Assembly: GCA_937911395.1 (NCBI GenBank)
Contig: CALDSI010000325.1
Location: forward strand, 1-44,029
Reading direction: 5' to 3'
DNA from: an uncultured Labrenzia sp.
GTDB taxonomy: Bacteria > Pseudomonadota > Alphaproteobacteria > Rhizobiales > Stappiaceae
Length of the DNA: 44,029 nucleotides
Shown here piece after piece: positions 10,120 to 21,346 of the stretch. The position numbers were made by a program, and so were the translations under genes. Within the stretch, counting starts at the first letter, position 1. Each line of letters opens with the position of its first letter. Under the pieces are notes generated by a model. The model was not told the origin of the DNA. It did no database searches and saw only the letters and a list, made by a program, of their open reading frames with translations.

Positions 10120-12003
10120 ATGAACGATCAGGTTCTATCGTTTGATGTTGTGGTAATTGGCGGTGGCCATGCCGGCTGTGAAGCGGCAGCTGCATCTGCG
10201 CGCATGGGCGCCAAGACTGCGCTCGTGACGCACAAGTTCGAGACCATTGGTGTAATGTCCTGCAATCCGGCAATCGGCGGACTGGGGAAGGGCCATCTCG
10301 TTCGTGAGATCGATGCGCTTGACGGTCTTATGGGACGCGTCGCCGATCAGGGCGGTATCCAGTTCCGTATGCTAAACCGTCGGAAAGGTCCAGCCGTCCG
10401 TGGGCCCAGGGCGCAGGCAGACCGGAAGCTGTACCGGGAAGCGATGCAGCGTGAGATCGCCGCTATCGAAAACCTCACCGTTGTCGAGGGAGAAGCGGAC
10501 CAGCTTCGGTTCTCTGGCGCTGATGCGGGATCGGTGACAGGTATCGTTCTTGGGTCTGGTCAAGTGATTGACTGCGGCGCAGTGGTTTTGACAAGCGGAA
10601 CGTTCTTGCGCGGGTTGATCCATATTGGGGACAGAAAGATCCCGGCTGGGCGGTCTGGTGAAGCGCCTGCTATGGGGTTGTCTCAGTCGCTGGAACAGAT
10701 TGGTTTTGAGCTTGGCCGTTTGAAAACGGGCACGCCTGCGCGGTTGGATGGCCGGACAATTCATTGGGACCGGCTGGAAGAGCAGCCGGGTGATGAATAC
10801 CCGATCCCATTTTCTACACTGACGGATAAGATTTCGATCCCTCAGATCCCGTGTCACATTACCCGGACGACACCGGAAACACATCGAATCATTCGGGACA
10901 ATCTTGATCGCTCTGCAATGTATTCTGGTGAGATCAAGGGGCGTGGTCCACGTTACTGCCCATCCATTGAGGACAAGATCGTCCGCTTTGGTGACCGGGA
11001 TGGGCACCAGATTTTCCTGGAGCCCGAGGGTCTTGATGACCACACTGTTTATCCAAACGGGATTTCCACCTCGTTGCCGGAAGATGCGCAGATTGCGTTC
11101 TTGCGGACAATCCCGGGTCTGGAGGATGTTGAAGTCATTCAGCCCGGATATGCCATCGAGTATGATCACGTCGACCCACGCGAATTGCGGGCAACCCTGG
11201 AAGCCAAGCGGTGTACCGGTCTTTACCTCGCAGGTCAGATCAACGGAACGACCGGCTATGAAGAGGCAGGTGCCCAAGGTCTTGTGGCTGGTTTAAATGC
11301 TGCGTTGAAGGTCGCGGACAAGGCACCGTTTATCGTGGACCGGTCCGAGGGCTACATCGGCGTTATGATTGATGATCTCATCACCCGGGGAATTACAGAA
11401 CCCTATCGCATGTTTACATCACGTGCGGAGTACAGGCTGTCGCTCAGAGCAGACAATGCGGATCAACGTTTGACGCCTCTAGGAATTGAGATCGGCTGTA
11501 TCTCCGGTGAGCGCCGTGTTGCCTATGAAGCGAAGATGGAAAAGATCTCAGCTGCGCGCGGTTTGCTGCAGAGCCTGACTGTAACCCCGAACGAAGCAAC
11601 AGAGAAGGGTTTGCCTGTCAATCAGGATGGAGTACGCCGCTCTGCCTTTGATCTCCTGTCGTACCCAAATGTCACGTTTGAAGGTCTGCAGAAGGTTTGG
11701 CCTGAGTTTGAGCAAATGGATCCCGTAGTTGTTGAACAGGTGACAACGGATGCTCTTTATGCCGTTTACCTGGAGCGGCAGACGGCCGATATCGAAGCTT
11801 TGAAGCGCGATGAGGCTTTGGGAATCCCCGATAGTTTCGATTACGAAGCGATTGTCGGGTTGTCCAATGAAGTCAAACAGAAACTCTTGGATATCCGCCC
11901 TGCGACACTGGGGCAGGCTTCGCGCATGGATGGGATAACACCTGCAGCCCTGACGCTTATCCTTTCCCATTTGAAACGTCAGTCTCAGCGAGGGGCGGCC
12001 TGA
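10120..12003 (+). CDS. mnmG: tRNA uridine-5-carboxymethylaminomethyl(34) synthesis enzyme MnmG
   Basis: [31 protein letters not shown]; start at internal Met of ORF 10072..12003. Confidence 0.97.
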   Translation: MNDQVLSFDVVVIGGGHAGCEAAAASARMGAKTALVTHKFETIGVMSCNPAIGGLGKGHLVREIDALDGLMGRVADQGGIQFRMLNRRKGPAVRGPRAQADRKLYREAMQREIAAIENLTVVEGEADQLRFSGADAGSVTGIVLGSGQVIDCGAVVLTSGTFLRGLIHIGDRKIPAGRSGEAPAMGLSQSLEQIGFELGRLKTGTPARLDGRTIHWDRLEEQPGDEYPIPFSTLTDKISIPQIPCHITRTTPETHRIIRDNLDRSAMYSGEIKGRGPRYCPSIEDKIVRFGDRDGHQIFLEPEGLDDHTVYPNGISTSLPEDAQIAFLRTIPGLEDVEVIQPGYAIEYDHVDPRELRATLEAKRCTGLYLAGQINGTTGYEEAGAQGLVAGLNAALKVADKAPFIVDRSEGYIGVMIDDLITRGITEPYRMFTSRAEYRLSLRADNADQRLTPLGIEIGCISGERRVAYEAKMEKISAARGLLQSLTVTPNEATEKGLPVNQDGVRRSAFDLLSYPNVTFEGLQKVWPEFEQMDPVVVEQVTTDALYAVYLERQTADIEALKRDEALGIPDSFDYEAIVGLSNEVKQKLLDIRPATLGQASRMDGITPAALTLILSHLKRQSQRGAA

Positions 12004-12659
12004 TGGGGCGTCCCGTGGTGTTGAACAGTTCTGGAGAGACTGTGTATAAGTTTGGGGATGTTTCACGTGAAACGTTGGATCGTCTCCAGATCTACGTGGA
12101 CTTGGTTTTGAAGTGGCAACCCGCACAAAACCTTATTGCTCCTTCAACAATTCCGGACATCTGGACCCGGCATGTGGCGGATAGCCTGCAAACGCAGTGG
12201 AGTTATCCAGAGGCGAAGGTCTGGGTCGATATCGGGAGCGGCGGCGGGTTTCCAGGTGTTGTGACGGCGATCCTTCTGGCGGACCAGCCGGATGCCCATG
12301 TGCACATGATCGAGAGCAATCAGCGCAAGGCGGCGTTCCTCCGGACCGCTTTGAGAGAGACCGGATCGAAAGGGACTGTCCATGCGGGCCGGATCGAATC
12401 GGTTGCGGAAGGGTGGACCCACGGTCCGGTAAATGCCGTTTCTGCGCGTGCCTTGGCTTCTTTGAAGTTGCTTTTTGAGCTTGCCAAGCCGTTTACAGCG
12501 CAAGGGGCAAAGGCTGTTTTCCACAAAGGTCAGGATTTTCGGCGCGAACTTGATGAAGTGTCTGACTCTTGGCAGTTCGATCTGGTAGAAAAGGAAAGTG
12601 TTGTTGATCCTTTGAGCCGGATGCTCCTTTTTTCAAATATTTTAGCCCGGTCAGAGTAA
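12003..12659 (+). CDS. rsmG: 16S rRNA (guanine(527)-N(7))-methyltransferase RsmG
   Basis: DVSRETLDRLQIYVDLVLKWQPAQNLIAPSTIPDIWTRHVADSLQ; VDIGSGGGFPG. Confidence 0.96.
   Translation: MGRPVVLNSSGETVYKFGDVSRETLDRLQIYVDLVLKWQPAQNLIAPSTIPDIWTRHVADSLQTQWSYPEAKVWVDIGSGGGFPGVVTAILLADQPDAHVHMIESNQRKAAFLRTALRETGSKGTVHAGRIESVAEGWTHGPVNAVSARALASLKLLFELAKPFTAQGAKAVFHKGQDFRRELDEVSDSWQFDLVEKESVVDPLSRMLLFSNILARSE
12059..12074 (+). promoter_or_regulatory. parS-like site 7 (TGTTTCACGTGAAACG), inside rsmG coding sequence
   Basis: near-perfect parS palindrome encoding the VSRET residues of RsmG. Confidence 0.9.
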
Positions 12660-12669
12660 CCAGGAAGGT

Positions 12670-13503
12670 GTGGTGGTAATGAACATGCTTCCCGAAATGC
12701 CGCGTGTGCTTGCGCTCGCTAACCAGAAGGGCGGGGTTGGGAAAACCACCACGGCCATCAACCTTGGTACCGCGCTTGCCGCAATCGGGGAGAAAGTCCT
12801 CGTTATCGATCTTGATCCGCAGGGAAACGCCTCGACAGGTCTTGGGATCGAGCACCGTGACCGTGGCCTGTCAACCTATGAAATCCTGAGCGGCGATTGC
12901 TCAATGGACGAAGCGATCCGCGAAACCGCGGTTCAACGCTTGTGGGTGGCCCCGTCCACCATGGACCTTCTCGGCCTGGAGCTCGAAATTGCGTCGACCA
13001 GTGACCGGGCTTTCCGCCTGCGCAATGCGGTCGAAAACCTGACGCATTCTCGGCTGTTCAAGGAGATCGGCTTTACCTATGTCCTTGTGGACTGCCCACC
13101 GTCCTTGAACCTGCTTACGATCAACGCGCTGTCTGCAAGCCACTCGATCCTGGTTCCGCTGCAGTGCGAGTTCTTTGCGCTTGAGGGTCTGAGCCAGTTG
13201 CTGAGCACGGTCGAGCAAGTGAAATCTGCTTTGAACCCTGAACTTAGCATCCACGGCATCGTTTTGACGATGTATGACAGCCGGAACAATCTCTCCAGTC
13301 AGGTCGTTGCAGATGTGCGCGAAACGATGGGAGATGCCGTGTATGACACCATCATTCCGCGCAACGTCCGGATTTCCGAGGCACCGTCTTACGGTAAACC
13401 GGCGCTCCTTTATGATCTGAAATGTGCCGGAAGTCAGGCGTATCTCCGCCTAGCTTCTGAAATCATTCAGCGGGAGCGGCAGCTGCGCAGCGTGGCGGCC
13501 TAA
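12670..13503 (+). CDS. parA: chromosome partitioning ATPase ParA
   Basis: VLALANQKGGVGKTTTAINLGTALA deviant Walker A; VDCPPSLNLLTINAL. Confidence 0.97.
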   Translation: MVVMNMLPEMPRVLALANQKGGVGKTTTAINLGTALAAIGEKVLVIDLDPQGNASTGLGIEHRDRGLSTYEILSGDCSMDEAIRETAVQRLWVAPSTMDLLGLELEIASTSDRAFRLRNAVENLTHSRLFKEIGFTYVLVDCPPSLNLLTINALSASHSILVPLQCEFFALEGLSQLLSTVEQVKSALNPELSIHGIVLTMYDSRNNLSSQVVADVRETMGDAVYDTIIPRNVRISEAPSYGKPALLYDLKCAGSQAYLRLASEIIQRERQLRSVAA

Positions 13504-13608
13504 AAGCCTGTCGAATCGGTTCCGAATTGACATGTTGGAAGGATCGGTCAGGCCACATATTCGACCGATCCTTATTAACTTATTGAAATAAAAAGAAAAA
13601 GGTGCGGA

Positions 13609-14514
13609 ATGGCGGACAAGGACGTCAAAAACAAGCGGCTGGGCCGCGGTCTTGCAGCTCTCATTGGCGATTCAGCACCGGAGGCGTCTCCGGCACCTGA
13701 AAAAGTGGTTCGCGACAGCCGCAAGGTCCCGATCGAGCATCTCGAGCCAAACCCGCGCAACCCGCGTAAGACCTTCACAGAGAAGGATCTAGCGGACCTT
13801 TCCGAGTCTCTAAAAGCCAAAGGCATCGTGCAGCCGATCCTCGTTCGTCCGGCAGCTGGAAAAGCGAATCGGTTTGAGATCATTGCCGGTGAGCGGCGCT
13901 GGAGGGCCGCGCAACGGGCAGGGCTTCATGAAGCGCCGATCATCATCCGGGACGTCACGGATCAGGAAGCATTAGAGCTCGCAATTATCGAGAATGTGCA
14001 GCGGGCAGACCTCAATCCGATCGAAGAAGCGATGGGCTATGAGCAGCTGACTGCCGAATTCAGTTACAGCCAGGGGGAATTGGCGAAGGTCATCGGTAAA
14101 AGCCGGAGCCATGTTGCCAATACCATGCGGCTATTGAAGCTGCCGAATTCAGTCAAAGATTATCTAGCTGAGGGGCTTTTGACGGCTGGTCATGCGCGGG
14201 CGCTGATCACCGTTGATGATCCAGCGGCCTTGGCTGAACTGATCGTTGAAAAAGGCTTGACGGTGCGCGATGCGGAAAAGCTCGCTCAGGATCCCGATGC
14301 ACTGGCCAAGTTGAAGGGCGACAAAACCCCGACCGAAAAGCCGCAAAAGGACGCTGATACGAAAGCCTTGGAAAAGCGGCTGGCAGACACGTTGGGACTG
14401 AAAGTCACGGTCGGTCACAAGGCTGGCAAAGAGTCTGGCGATCTGAAGATCAAATACACGTCTTTGGAACAGCTCGATCAGATTTGCCGGCTTCTGGGCG
14501 TTGAAAACCGCTGA
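13609..14514 (+). CDS. parB: chromosome partitioning protein ParB
   Basis: RLGRGLAALIGD; IAGERRWRAAQRAGLHEAPIIIRDVTDQEALELAIIENVQRADLNPIEEA; helix-turn-helix GKSRSHVANTMRLLKLP. Confidence 0.97.
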   Translation: MADKDVKNKRLGRGLAALIGDSAPEASPAPEKVVRDSRKVPIEHLEPNPRNPRKTFTEKDLADLSESLKAKGIVQPILVRPAAGKANRFEIIAGERRWRAAQRAGLHEAPIIIRDVTDQEALELAIIENVQRADLNPIEEAMGYEQLTAEFSYSQGELAKVIGKSRSHVANTMRLLKLPNSVKDYLAEGLLTAGHARALITVDDPAALAELIVEKGLTVRDAEKLAQDPDALAKLKGDKTPTEKPQKDADTKALEKRLADTLGLKVTVGHKAGKESGDLKIKYTSLEQLDQICRLLGVENR

Positions 14515-14539
14515 AAATTAACATGAGACTGATTTGATC

Positions 14540-14567
14540 AAGGCCGGGATGTCCCGGCCTTTTTTTG
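14540..14567 (+). terminator. rho-independent terminator between convergent parB and holA
   Basis: AAGGCCGGGATGTCCCGGCCTTTTTTT. Confidence 0.88.
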
Positions 14568-15608
14568 TCAGCGGCGTTGATTGCGGGCGCGGGCGGCGCG
14601 GCCGACGGTCAGAAGGGCCTCGGAGAGGACTGGAACGCCTAGATTGTCATTCAGACGAGACACCCGTGTTGCCTCGCTCAAGATGTTCATGGCGCGTTCC
14701 AGATCCCTCAAGGTCCAAATTCGCAGCTGCTGGCTGAATTTAGGTTTGCGGCTGAAGAATATGGGCGGACGCTGACCGTCGACGACTTGCTGGGCACTTT
14801 TTCCAGCGTCGATTTCGATTCGCATCCGATGCAGTGACTGGAAGTGTTTGAGCGCCTGATTGGCAATGACCGACGCTTTGGATCCGGCATCGGTCAGGCG
14901 CTCCAGGCCATGATCAAGTGTCGACAGATCGCCGCCAGCGGCTGCATCGATCAACTCAGATGTTTCAAACGCCGAAGCGTCGCCGATGATGGCTTCCACG
15001 TCTTCGCTGTCAATGCGCTCTTTCTGCATTGCGTATAGGCAGAGCTTCTTGAGTTCGCCTCTGCTGGCCATTCTGTCACCGCCAAGGAGGCTGTGAAGGG
15101 CAGCGCGGGCTTCGCGGGAGATGGTGAGGCCGGCTTCGCGTGTTTCCTCATCAATCAAATGGTCAATGCCACGGTCGTTGTCGGCATAACACGGCAGCGC
15201 GACGGCCCGTTTATGTGGCTCGATCAGCTTGCGCAGGCCGATACCTTTTTTGATGTCGCCAGCTTCCAGAACGACCAACGTTTGCCAATCATCCAGCTTC
15301 AAGACCGGGTCGAGTGATGGTACCAGGTTTTTGCCGCTGGCATCCTTGACCCACACAATACGGCGGCCGCCAAACAGCGGAACGGTCAGCACTTCGTCGA
15401 TCAGCCGATTGCTGTCCGAACTGAGTTCAGAGGCGTCGATTTTGATCAGGTTAAAGGGGTCGCTGTCGCCTTCGGAGGCCTTGGCAACAAGCCGGCTGGC
15501 GCGCTCGGATACCAGACCGGTATCCGGGCCGAACACGAGGACCACGCCGCCGCCATCCGGGGGATTGGCGACGAACCGGTCAATCTCCGCGGCCTTGAGC
15601 GTGGACAC
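14568..15608 (-). CDS. holA: DNA polymerase III subunit delta
   Basis: VLVFGPDTGLVSERASRLV; position between parB and lptE; HolA-like length. Confidence 0.9.
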   Translation of the reverse strand: MSTLKAAEIDRFVANPPDGGGVVLVFGPDTGLVSERASRLVAKASEGDSDPFNLIKIDASELSSDSNRLIDEVLTVPLFGGRRIVWVKDASGKNLVPSLDPVLKLDDWQTLVVLEAGDIKKGIGLRKLIEPHKRAVALPCYADNDRGIDHLIDEETREAGLTISREARAALHSLLGGDRMASRGELKKLCLYAMQKERIDSEDVEAIIGDASAFETSELIDAAAGGDLSTLDHGLERLTDAGSKASVIANQALKHFQSLHRMRIEIDAGKSAQQVVDGQRPPIFFSRKPKFSQQLRIWTLRDLERAMNILSEATRVSRLNDNLGVPVLSEALLTVGRAARARNQRR

Positions 15609-15626
15609 GTGTGTTTTGCCTTTTCT

Positions 15627-16193
15627 CTATGAGCCCTGATGGGTTGCGAAGTATCCGGCAATCCGGGCAGTAATGTCTTCTGCGACCGCCTTTGCCACAC
15701 GCTCTTCTGCATCGCGTTCTGCCCTAAGGTTCGCGAAACGCTGGCTGGAGAAGTCGTAAGAAGCGGATTGGAACGAACGGCCGGTCATTAGTGTCTTGTT
15801 TGTTTCAAGGTCACTCAGCACGAAAGACGCGTTCATGGTCAAGGTGTAGGCAGAGGGAACATCGGAGAACTGTTCGACTGCGACCGAAGCGGTGCTGGTG
15901 TCTTCCAGGACCTTCAACCGGTATTTCTTTGCAGGGGCAGTTGTGCCGCGCTCAAAATTGAAAGTCAGTTCGTTGTAAAGCGTTCGGCCAGAGACATCGG
16001 TACCGATGGATTCAATATCGATCGCTGCAAGATCGGAGGACACGGTTTGTGTTCCGCCAAAGCCTGTTGCTGTGGTGCCATAGAGCGGGCGGATCTGACA
16101 TCCGCCTGCCAATGCACCAAAGGCCAAAAGGCCTGCCAGAGCAAGGTTTCTGGTAATCCGGCTCGATGTCAAAACCTGATCAAACAACGACAT
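15627..16193 (-). CDS. lptE: LPS assembly lipoprotein LptE-like
   Basis: Lipobox-like [18 protein letters not shown]; located between holA and leuS. Confidence 0.87.
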   Translation of the reverse strand: MSLFDQVLTSSRITRNLALAGLLAFGALAGGCQIRPLYGTTATGFGGTQTVSSDLAAIDIESIGTDVSGRTLYNELTFNFERGTTAPAKKYRLKVLEDTSTASVAVEQFSDVPSAYTLTMNASFVLSDLETNKTLMTGRSFQSASYDFSSQRFANLRAERDAEERVAKAVAEDITARIAGYFATHQGS

Positions 16194-18807
16194 TGACAAT
16201 CCTTTGTGGCACAACGATCAGCTTCTTCGGTGACTTCCCGTCTAGCGCCTTTTGAACATAGTCCAGCGCCAAGGTAGCTGCTTCGACCTCCTCTTTGGAA
16301 GCCTCTTTTGAAATGCTCAGCTCGCCGCGCCGTTTACCGTTGATCTGGATAGGGTAGGTCACTGTATCCTCGGTCAATAGCGAGGGATCTGCTTCCGGCC
16401 AGGCCGCTTCGGAGATCAGGCTATCATGACCGAGTGCAGACCAGCATTCTTCGGCGAGGTGCGGCATCATGGGCGCCATCATCTGGACGAGGTAATCAAC
16501 CGTCTCCCGAACCGCGTATTCCTTGCCCTGATCTTCCAGGCCCTCGTTGAACGCCTTGCTCAACGTATTGACCAACTCATAAAGGCGCGCAACGGCGCGG
16601 TTAAAGCCGAGGCCTTCCAGATCGTTGGAGACAGCAGCCAGAGTTTTGTGGGCCGCGCGGCGCAGGTCTTCAGCTTTTTGAGACATGGCCGGAACAGAGG
16701 AATTGCGCGGCTCTGTCTTTTCAGCGATTTCACCGATCAAACGCCAAACGCGTTGAACAAAGCGCCACGCGCCCTGGACACCATCTTCGGTCCAGATGAC
16801 ATCGCGCTCGGGCGGGCTGTCTGACAACATGAACCAGCGGGCCGTGTCGGCGCCGTAAGTGTCGATGATGTCCGTCGGATCAACGGTGTTCTTTTTGGAC
16901 TTCGACATTTTTTCGATGGAGCCGATGGAAACGGTTTCGCCGCTGTCCAGCATGGACGCAGTACGCTGACCGTTCTTCTCCTCGATCTTGATTTCGGCCG
17001 GTGAGACCCACTCGCCATTGGAGCCGTCTCCACCGCGCCGGTAAGTCTCATGCGTAACCATGCCTTGCGTGAAGAGGCCCTTGAATGGTTCTTTCAGATC
17101 CAGTGCGCCAACCTTTTGCATCGCTCGTGTGAAAAAGCGCGAATACAAAAGGTGCAGGATCGCGTGCTCAATCCCGCCGATATATTGGTCGACCGGCAGC
17201 CAGTCGGTCGCGGCTTTCGGGTCTGTCGGCTGATCACAGTCAGGCGCGGTAAAACGCGCGAAATACCAGGACGAGTCGACGAATGTGTCCATCGTGTCGG
17301 TTTCACGTTTCGCCGGCTTGCCGCAGTTCGGGCATGTGGTGTCCCGCCATGTCGGGTGGCGGTCCAGAGGATTGCCAGGCTTGTCGAAATTGATATCGTC
17401 CGGCAGCTGCACCGGCAGATTTTCATCTTTTTCCGGAACAACGCCGCAGTCATCGCAATGGATGACCGGGATAGGACAGCCCCAGTAACGCTGGCGGGAA
17501 ATGCCCCAGTCGCGCAGACGGTAATTCACCTGACGCTCGGCTTGAGGTCCATCCTCAACCTTGATGGCTTCCAGCTTGTCCGCGACCGCGTTTTTCGCAT
17601 CGGCAATCGTCATTCCGCTCATGAAGTCGGAATTGAAGATTGTGCCGTCGTCGGTGTAGGCCTCGTCGCCAATTTCGAAAGTTGCCGGATCGGCGTCTTT
17701 CGGCAATACGACCGGTTTAACGGAGAGGTCGTATTTACGAGCAAAATCCAGGTCGCGCTGATCGTGCGCCGGACACGCGAAGATGGCACCCGTGCCGTAG
17801 TCCATCAGAATGAAATTGGCGACGTAAACCGGCAGCTCAATTGAGGCGTCAAGCGGGTGTTTGACCTTGAGACCGGTATCGATGCCTTTCTTCTCAGCCT
17901 TTTCAATGGCTTCTTCTGACGTACCGACGCGCCGGCATTCATCGATGAAGTCTTTTAGTTCCGGATTGGTCTCCGCCAGCTTCACCGAAATCGGATGATC
18001 CGGAGACAAGCCCATGAAGGACGCGCCATACAAAGTGTCTGGCCGTGTGGTGAAGATTTCCAGCGTCGTGTCGCCTGTCGGGGCGGCTTCGATAAATTCG
18101 AAGCGGACACGAAGACCCTCTGAGCGTCCAATCCAGTTCTTCTGCATCAGGCGGACCTTGTCCGGCCAGCGGTCCAGTGTTTCGATCGCTTCCAGAAGGT
18201 CTTCCGAATAATCGGAAATCTTGAAGAACCATTGGGTCAATTCGCGCTGCTCGACGAGCGCGCCGGAGCGCCAGCCGCGGCCATCGATCACTTGCTCGTT
18301 GGCAAGAACCGTCATGTCGACCGGGTCCCAGTTGACCTTTGCGTTTTTGCGGTAGACCAGACCGGCTTCCAGAAACTTCAGGAAAAGCGCCTGCTGCTGC
18401 TTGTAATAGGCAACATCACAGGTCGCGAATTCACGGCTCCAATCAAGGGACAGACCCATGATCTTGAGCTGTTCACGCATGGTGGCGATGTTTTCATAGG
18501 TCCAGTCTTTCGGGTGGACCTTGTTCTGCATTGCAGCGTTTTCAGCCGGCATGCCAAAGGCATCCCAACCCATCGGGTGAAGAACATTGAAGCCCTTGGC
18601 ACGTTTGAAGCGGGCGACCACATCACCCATGGCATAGTTACGAACGTGGCCCATGTGAATCCGGCCGGACGGGTACGGGAACATCTCAAGGACGTAGTAT
18701 TTGTCGCGTGGATCGTCATTGTGAGTGACGAAGACATCTTTGTCGTTCCAAGTCTTTTGCCAGCGCGCTTCTACTTCGCGCGCATTGTACCGTTCCGTTG
18801 CCATCAA
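16180..18807 (-). CDS. leuS: leucyl-tRNA synthetase
   Basis: [25 protein letters not shown] (HIGH-type motif), KMSKSKKN motif. Confidence 0.98.
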   Translation of the reverse strand: MMATERYNAREVEARWQKTWNDKDVFVTHNDDPRDKYYVLEMFPYPSGRIHMGHVRNYAMGDVVARFKRAKGFNVLHPMGWDAFGMPAENAAMQNKVHPKDWTYENIATMREQLKIMGLSLDWSREFATCDVAYYKQQQALFLKFLEAGLVYRKNAKVNWDPVDMTVLANEQVIDGRGWRSGALVEQRELTQWFFKISDYSEDLLEAIETLDRWPDKVRLMQKNWIGRSEGLRVRFEFIEAAPTGDTTLEIFTTRPDTLYGASFMGLSPDHPISVKLAETNPELKDFIDECRRVGTSEEAIEKAEKKGIDTGLKVKHPLDASIELPVYVANFILMDYGTGAIFACPAHDQRDLDFARKYDLSVKPVVLPKDADPATFEIGDEAYTDDGTIFNSDFMSGMTIADAKNAVADKLEAIKVEDGPQAERQVNYRLRDWGISRQRYWGCPIPVIHCDDCGVVPEKDENLPVQLPDDINFDKPGNPLDRHPTWRDTTCPNCGKPAKRETDTMDTFVDSSWYFARFTAPDCDQPTDPKAATDWLPVDQYIGGIEHAILHLLYSRFFTRAMQKVGALDLKEPFKGLFTQGMVTHETYRRGGDGSNGEWVSPAEIKIEEKNGQRTASMLDSGETVSIGSIEKMSKSKKNTVDPTDIIDTYGADTARWFMLSDSPPERDVIWTEDGVQGAWRFVQRVWRLIGEIAEKTEPRNSSVPAMSQKAEDLRRAAHKTLAAVSNDLEGLGFNRAVARLYELVNTLSKAFNEGLEDQGKEYAVRETVDYLVQMMAPMMPHLAEECWSALGHDSLISEAAWPEADPSLLTEDTVTYPIQINGKRRGELSISKEASKEEVEAATLALDYVQKALDGKSPKKLIVVPQRIVNVVV

Positions 18808-18953
18808 TTATGCCGTTTGCTTGCCGCCGGACCCGGCGGATTTCTTGAATGTCTGACCGCGGGACTGTCATCAGAATTCGGTGCCGCGGTCAACATGTCT
18901 AAAGTGAACTGTTTCTACCCTGCTGTTTAATGCGCAGAGTGGGGGCCGTAAAG

Positions 18954-19694
18954 CTATTGTGTGCGGGAATCGGGGCCGGAAACCGAGAGTTCCGTGATGC
19001 CTCTATCCCAGATTTCCATCATCCGGAGTGCATCCGGGTTGTGGCGGCTGAACATAATGTAAACCGGTATCGTCCGGAACGGCGCACTGCGGTCGATGTC
19101 ATCCATGTCGTTTCCAAGAAACTGCCGGCCTTGAATGTCACCGGAAACATCATTTTCGATAAAGATATCGGCTCTGTTGTGGAGCAGCATTTTCCAGGCT
19201 TGTTCCTCGGTTGCAACCGTTTGGAACACTACACCTGCCTTGTTCAGAACTGTCTCATACCAGTACCTCTCCACACCCACGACCGTGAGGGAGCGGGATT
19301 TAAGCTCACCGAATGAAAGCGGCGGCAAACCGTTCGGAAAGCGGTCCTTACGGAAGAAATAAACATCATTCAATTGATCGAGTGGCTGCTTTGGATAGAT
19401 GAAGTCGGCTTCTCGTTCTTTCAAATAGGACCAGGAATAGGTTGCCGGCAGTGTTCCGACCTTTGTCAATTCAAGAGCCAGGCGCAATGGAAAGAATTCC
19501 AGTTATAACGTATGGCCCTGGGATTCAAAGGCTTCCGAAATCAGTTGGCTATGAATCCCGTAATCTGGAGCATTGCTGGCGATGAAGGGAGGCCACTCAC
19601 CGACAGCGAACGAGAACTCTTCCGAAAGCGCTGGAAGCGTCGTAATAATGGACAATATTGCCAATGTATAAGAAGAAAACCATCTCCAAAACAT
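18954..19694 (-). pseudogene. family 3 periplasmic solute-binding protein gene interrupted by an in-frame TAA at 19503-19505
   Basis: N-terminal ORF 19503..19694 (signal peptide, FAVGEWPPFIASNAPDYGIHSQLISEAFESQGHTL*) and C-terminal ORF 18954..19487 lie in the same frame; continuous reading gives ...GHTL*LEFFPLRLALELTKVGTLPATYSW... Confidence 0.75.
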
Positions 19695-19950
19695 CCGAGA
19701 ACCTCAGCAAAAATGCACACCTTACTTAATATCTGGACTGCAAAGAAAAGGTAAAACATTGGTCCATCATTGTTTTATTGATCTGAATGAGAACGAAACC
19801 AGTTATACGACAAAGCAGAAAACTCTTTGGATGTTGCGGCAGCCTGCAAATAGGGCCGGCTGGCTGGGTTTTTCATGTCTCCCCTTGCTGCGGGTATGAC
19901 CTGAGTATATGTCACTAAAAACGACCAATCCCCAGATCAGAGCAGTCTTC

Positions 19951-20622
19951 ATGGCATCCGTTGTAGATCAGCTTTCCAGCGTTCTTTCAGACATTCGCAA
20001 GGCAGAAACAGAGTATGGCCGGCCCGAAGGCGCGGTGACCTTGATTGCCGTGTCCAAGACGTTTGAGGCAGATGCCATCCGCCCGGCGTTGGAGACAGGT
20101 CATCGGGTATTCGGTGAAAACCGTGTTCAGGAAGCCATGGGAAAATGGCCGGGACTGCGTGGGTCCTATGGCGGGATTGAATTGCATCTGATTGGCCCGT
20201 TGCAGTCCAACAAAGCAAAAGAAGCCGTCGCGACGTTTGATGTCATTCACACGGTGGACCGACCGAAAATCGCGAAGGCTCTCAAAGCTGAAATGGATAA
20301 GCAAGGTCGAGATCTTCCGTGCTTCATCCAGGTGAATACCGGAGAAGAACCGCAGAAAGCTGGAATACCGCCGAAAGAGGTCAATGAATTCGTGAAGGAA
20401 TGCAAGGAGATGGTCGGTTTGAACATCGTCGGACTGATGTGTATCCCGCCGGTGGATGAGGCTCCGGGGGAGCATTTTGCGCTTCTTCAGAAAATCGCCG
20501 GGCGCAACGACCTGTCTCAGATCTCAATGGGGATGTCGTCTGACTACGAGACCGCCGTTGGGTTTGGCGCAACCCATGTGCGTGTCGGATCCGCGATCTT
20601 CGGATCCCGGGATTACACCTAA
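19951..20622 (+). CDS. YggS family pyridoxal phosphate homeostasis protein
   Basis: TLIAVSKTFEADAIRPALETGHRVFGENRVQEAMGKWP; LHLIGPLQSNKAKEA; SMGMSSDYETAVGFGATHVRVGSAIFG. Confidence 0.95.
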   Translation: MASVVDQLSSVLSDIRKAETEYGRPEGAVTLIAVSKTFEADAIRPALETGHRVFGENRVQEAMGKWPGLRGSYGGIELHLIGPLQSNKAKEAVATFDVIHTVDRPKIAKALKAEMDKQGRDLPCFIQVNTGEEPQKAGIPPKEVNEFVKECKEMVGLNIVGLMCIPPVDEAPGEHFALLQKIAGRNDLSQISMGMSSDYETAVGFGATHVRVGSAIFGSRDYT

Positions 20623-20843
20623 ATCTCCGTCCGCCATATTGCGGTCTGAAATTGCTACTTTTGACAATATTTTGACCAAGACGTGACCGCCGAAGCCTGG
20701 CGGTCACAACAATGCCCCAACAGTTCCTTTGAGCGGCCTTTTGGCCGTCCCGATCTCAAATCAGTGTTCTCTCGCTCCGGTTCACCGGCCGCAGGGGTCT
20801 GGTTGAGCGACGGAGCACAAAGACCAAAACTGGAGGTCATATC

Positions 20844-21074
20844 ATGTCCAAGTCTCTCGCAGCTGCCGTGCTTTTCGGTGCCGTTACCGCTTCTTCAGCG
20901 GTATTTGCTCAGGGCATGTCTTTTGATGTTGTCGATAGCGACCGGGACGGATTTGTCAGCTTTGATGAAGTCACTGCCGTCATGCCGGATGTAACAGAGG
21001 ATGCCTTCAAGGCAGCCGATGCCAACCAGGACAACCTGCTCGACCCGGCAGAATTCTCGGCTGTTCAGCCGTAA
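20844..21074 (+). CDS. small secreted EF-hand domain protein
   Basis: Signal peptide, then EF-hand loops DSDRDGFVSFDEV and DANQDNLLDPAEF. Confidence 0.85.
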   Translation: MSKSLAAAVLFGAVTASSAVFAQGMSFDVVDSDRDGFVSFDEVTAVMPDVTEDAFKAADANQDNLLDPAEFSAVQP

Positions 21075-21130
21075 CTGGCTTGGGTGGATCGTAGCTTTCG
21101 GACCGCGGAAGGTGCGCGGTCCGCCCAGTA

Positions 21131-21178
21131 GGGACCATCGCCGGGAGAGGTCACGCCGGCGATGGTTCTCTTTGTTCA
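21131..21178 (+). terminator. terminator-like stem-loop downstream of EF-hand gene
   Basis: GACCATCGCCGG...CCGGCGATGGTTCTCTTTGTT; preceded by a second dyad cGGACCGCG...CGCGGTCCg at about 21101-21123. Confidence 0.55.
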
Positions 21179-21346
21179 GGCGTTTTTTGACCGACATTGA
21201 GGTTCAAAGAAAAAACATCTGAAAAACAATGATTTAAATCTTTTTGCCTTGCGAGACGGACCCTGTATCTTTGGCCAAGTGGTCAGGGATTTGTTGACCA
21301 GAAAATTTTCGTTTGCCAGACTGCCTCCCATAACTGGGAGGAAATC

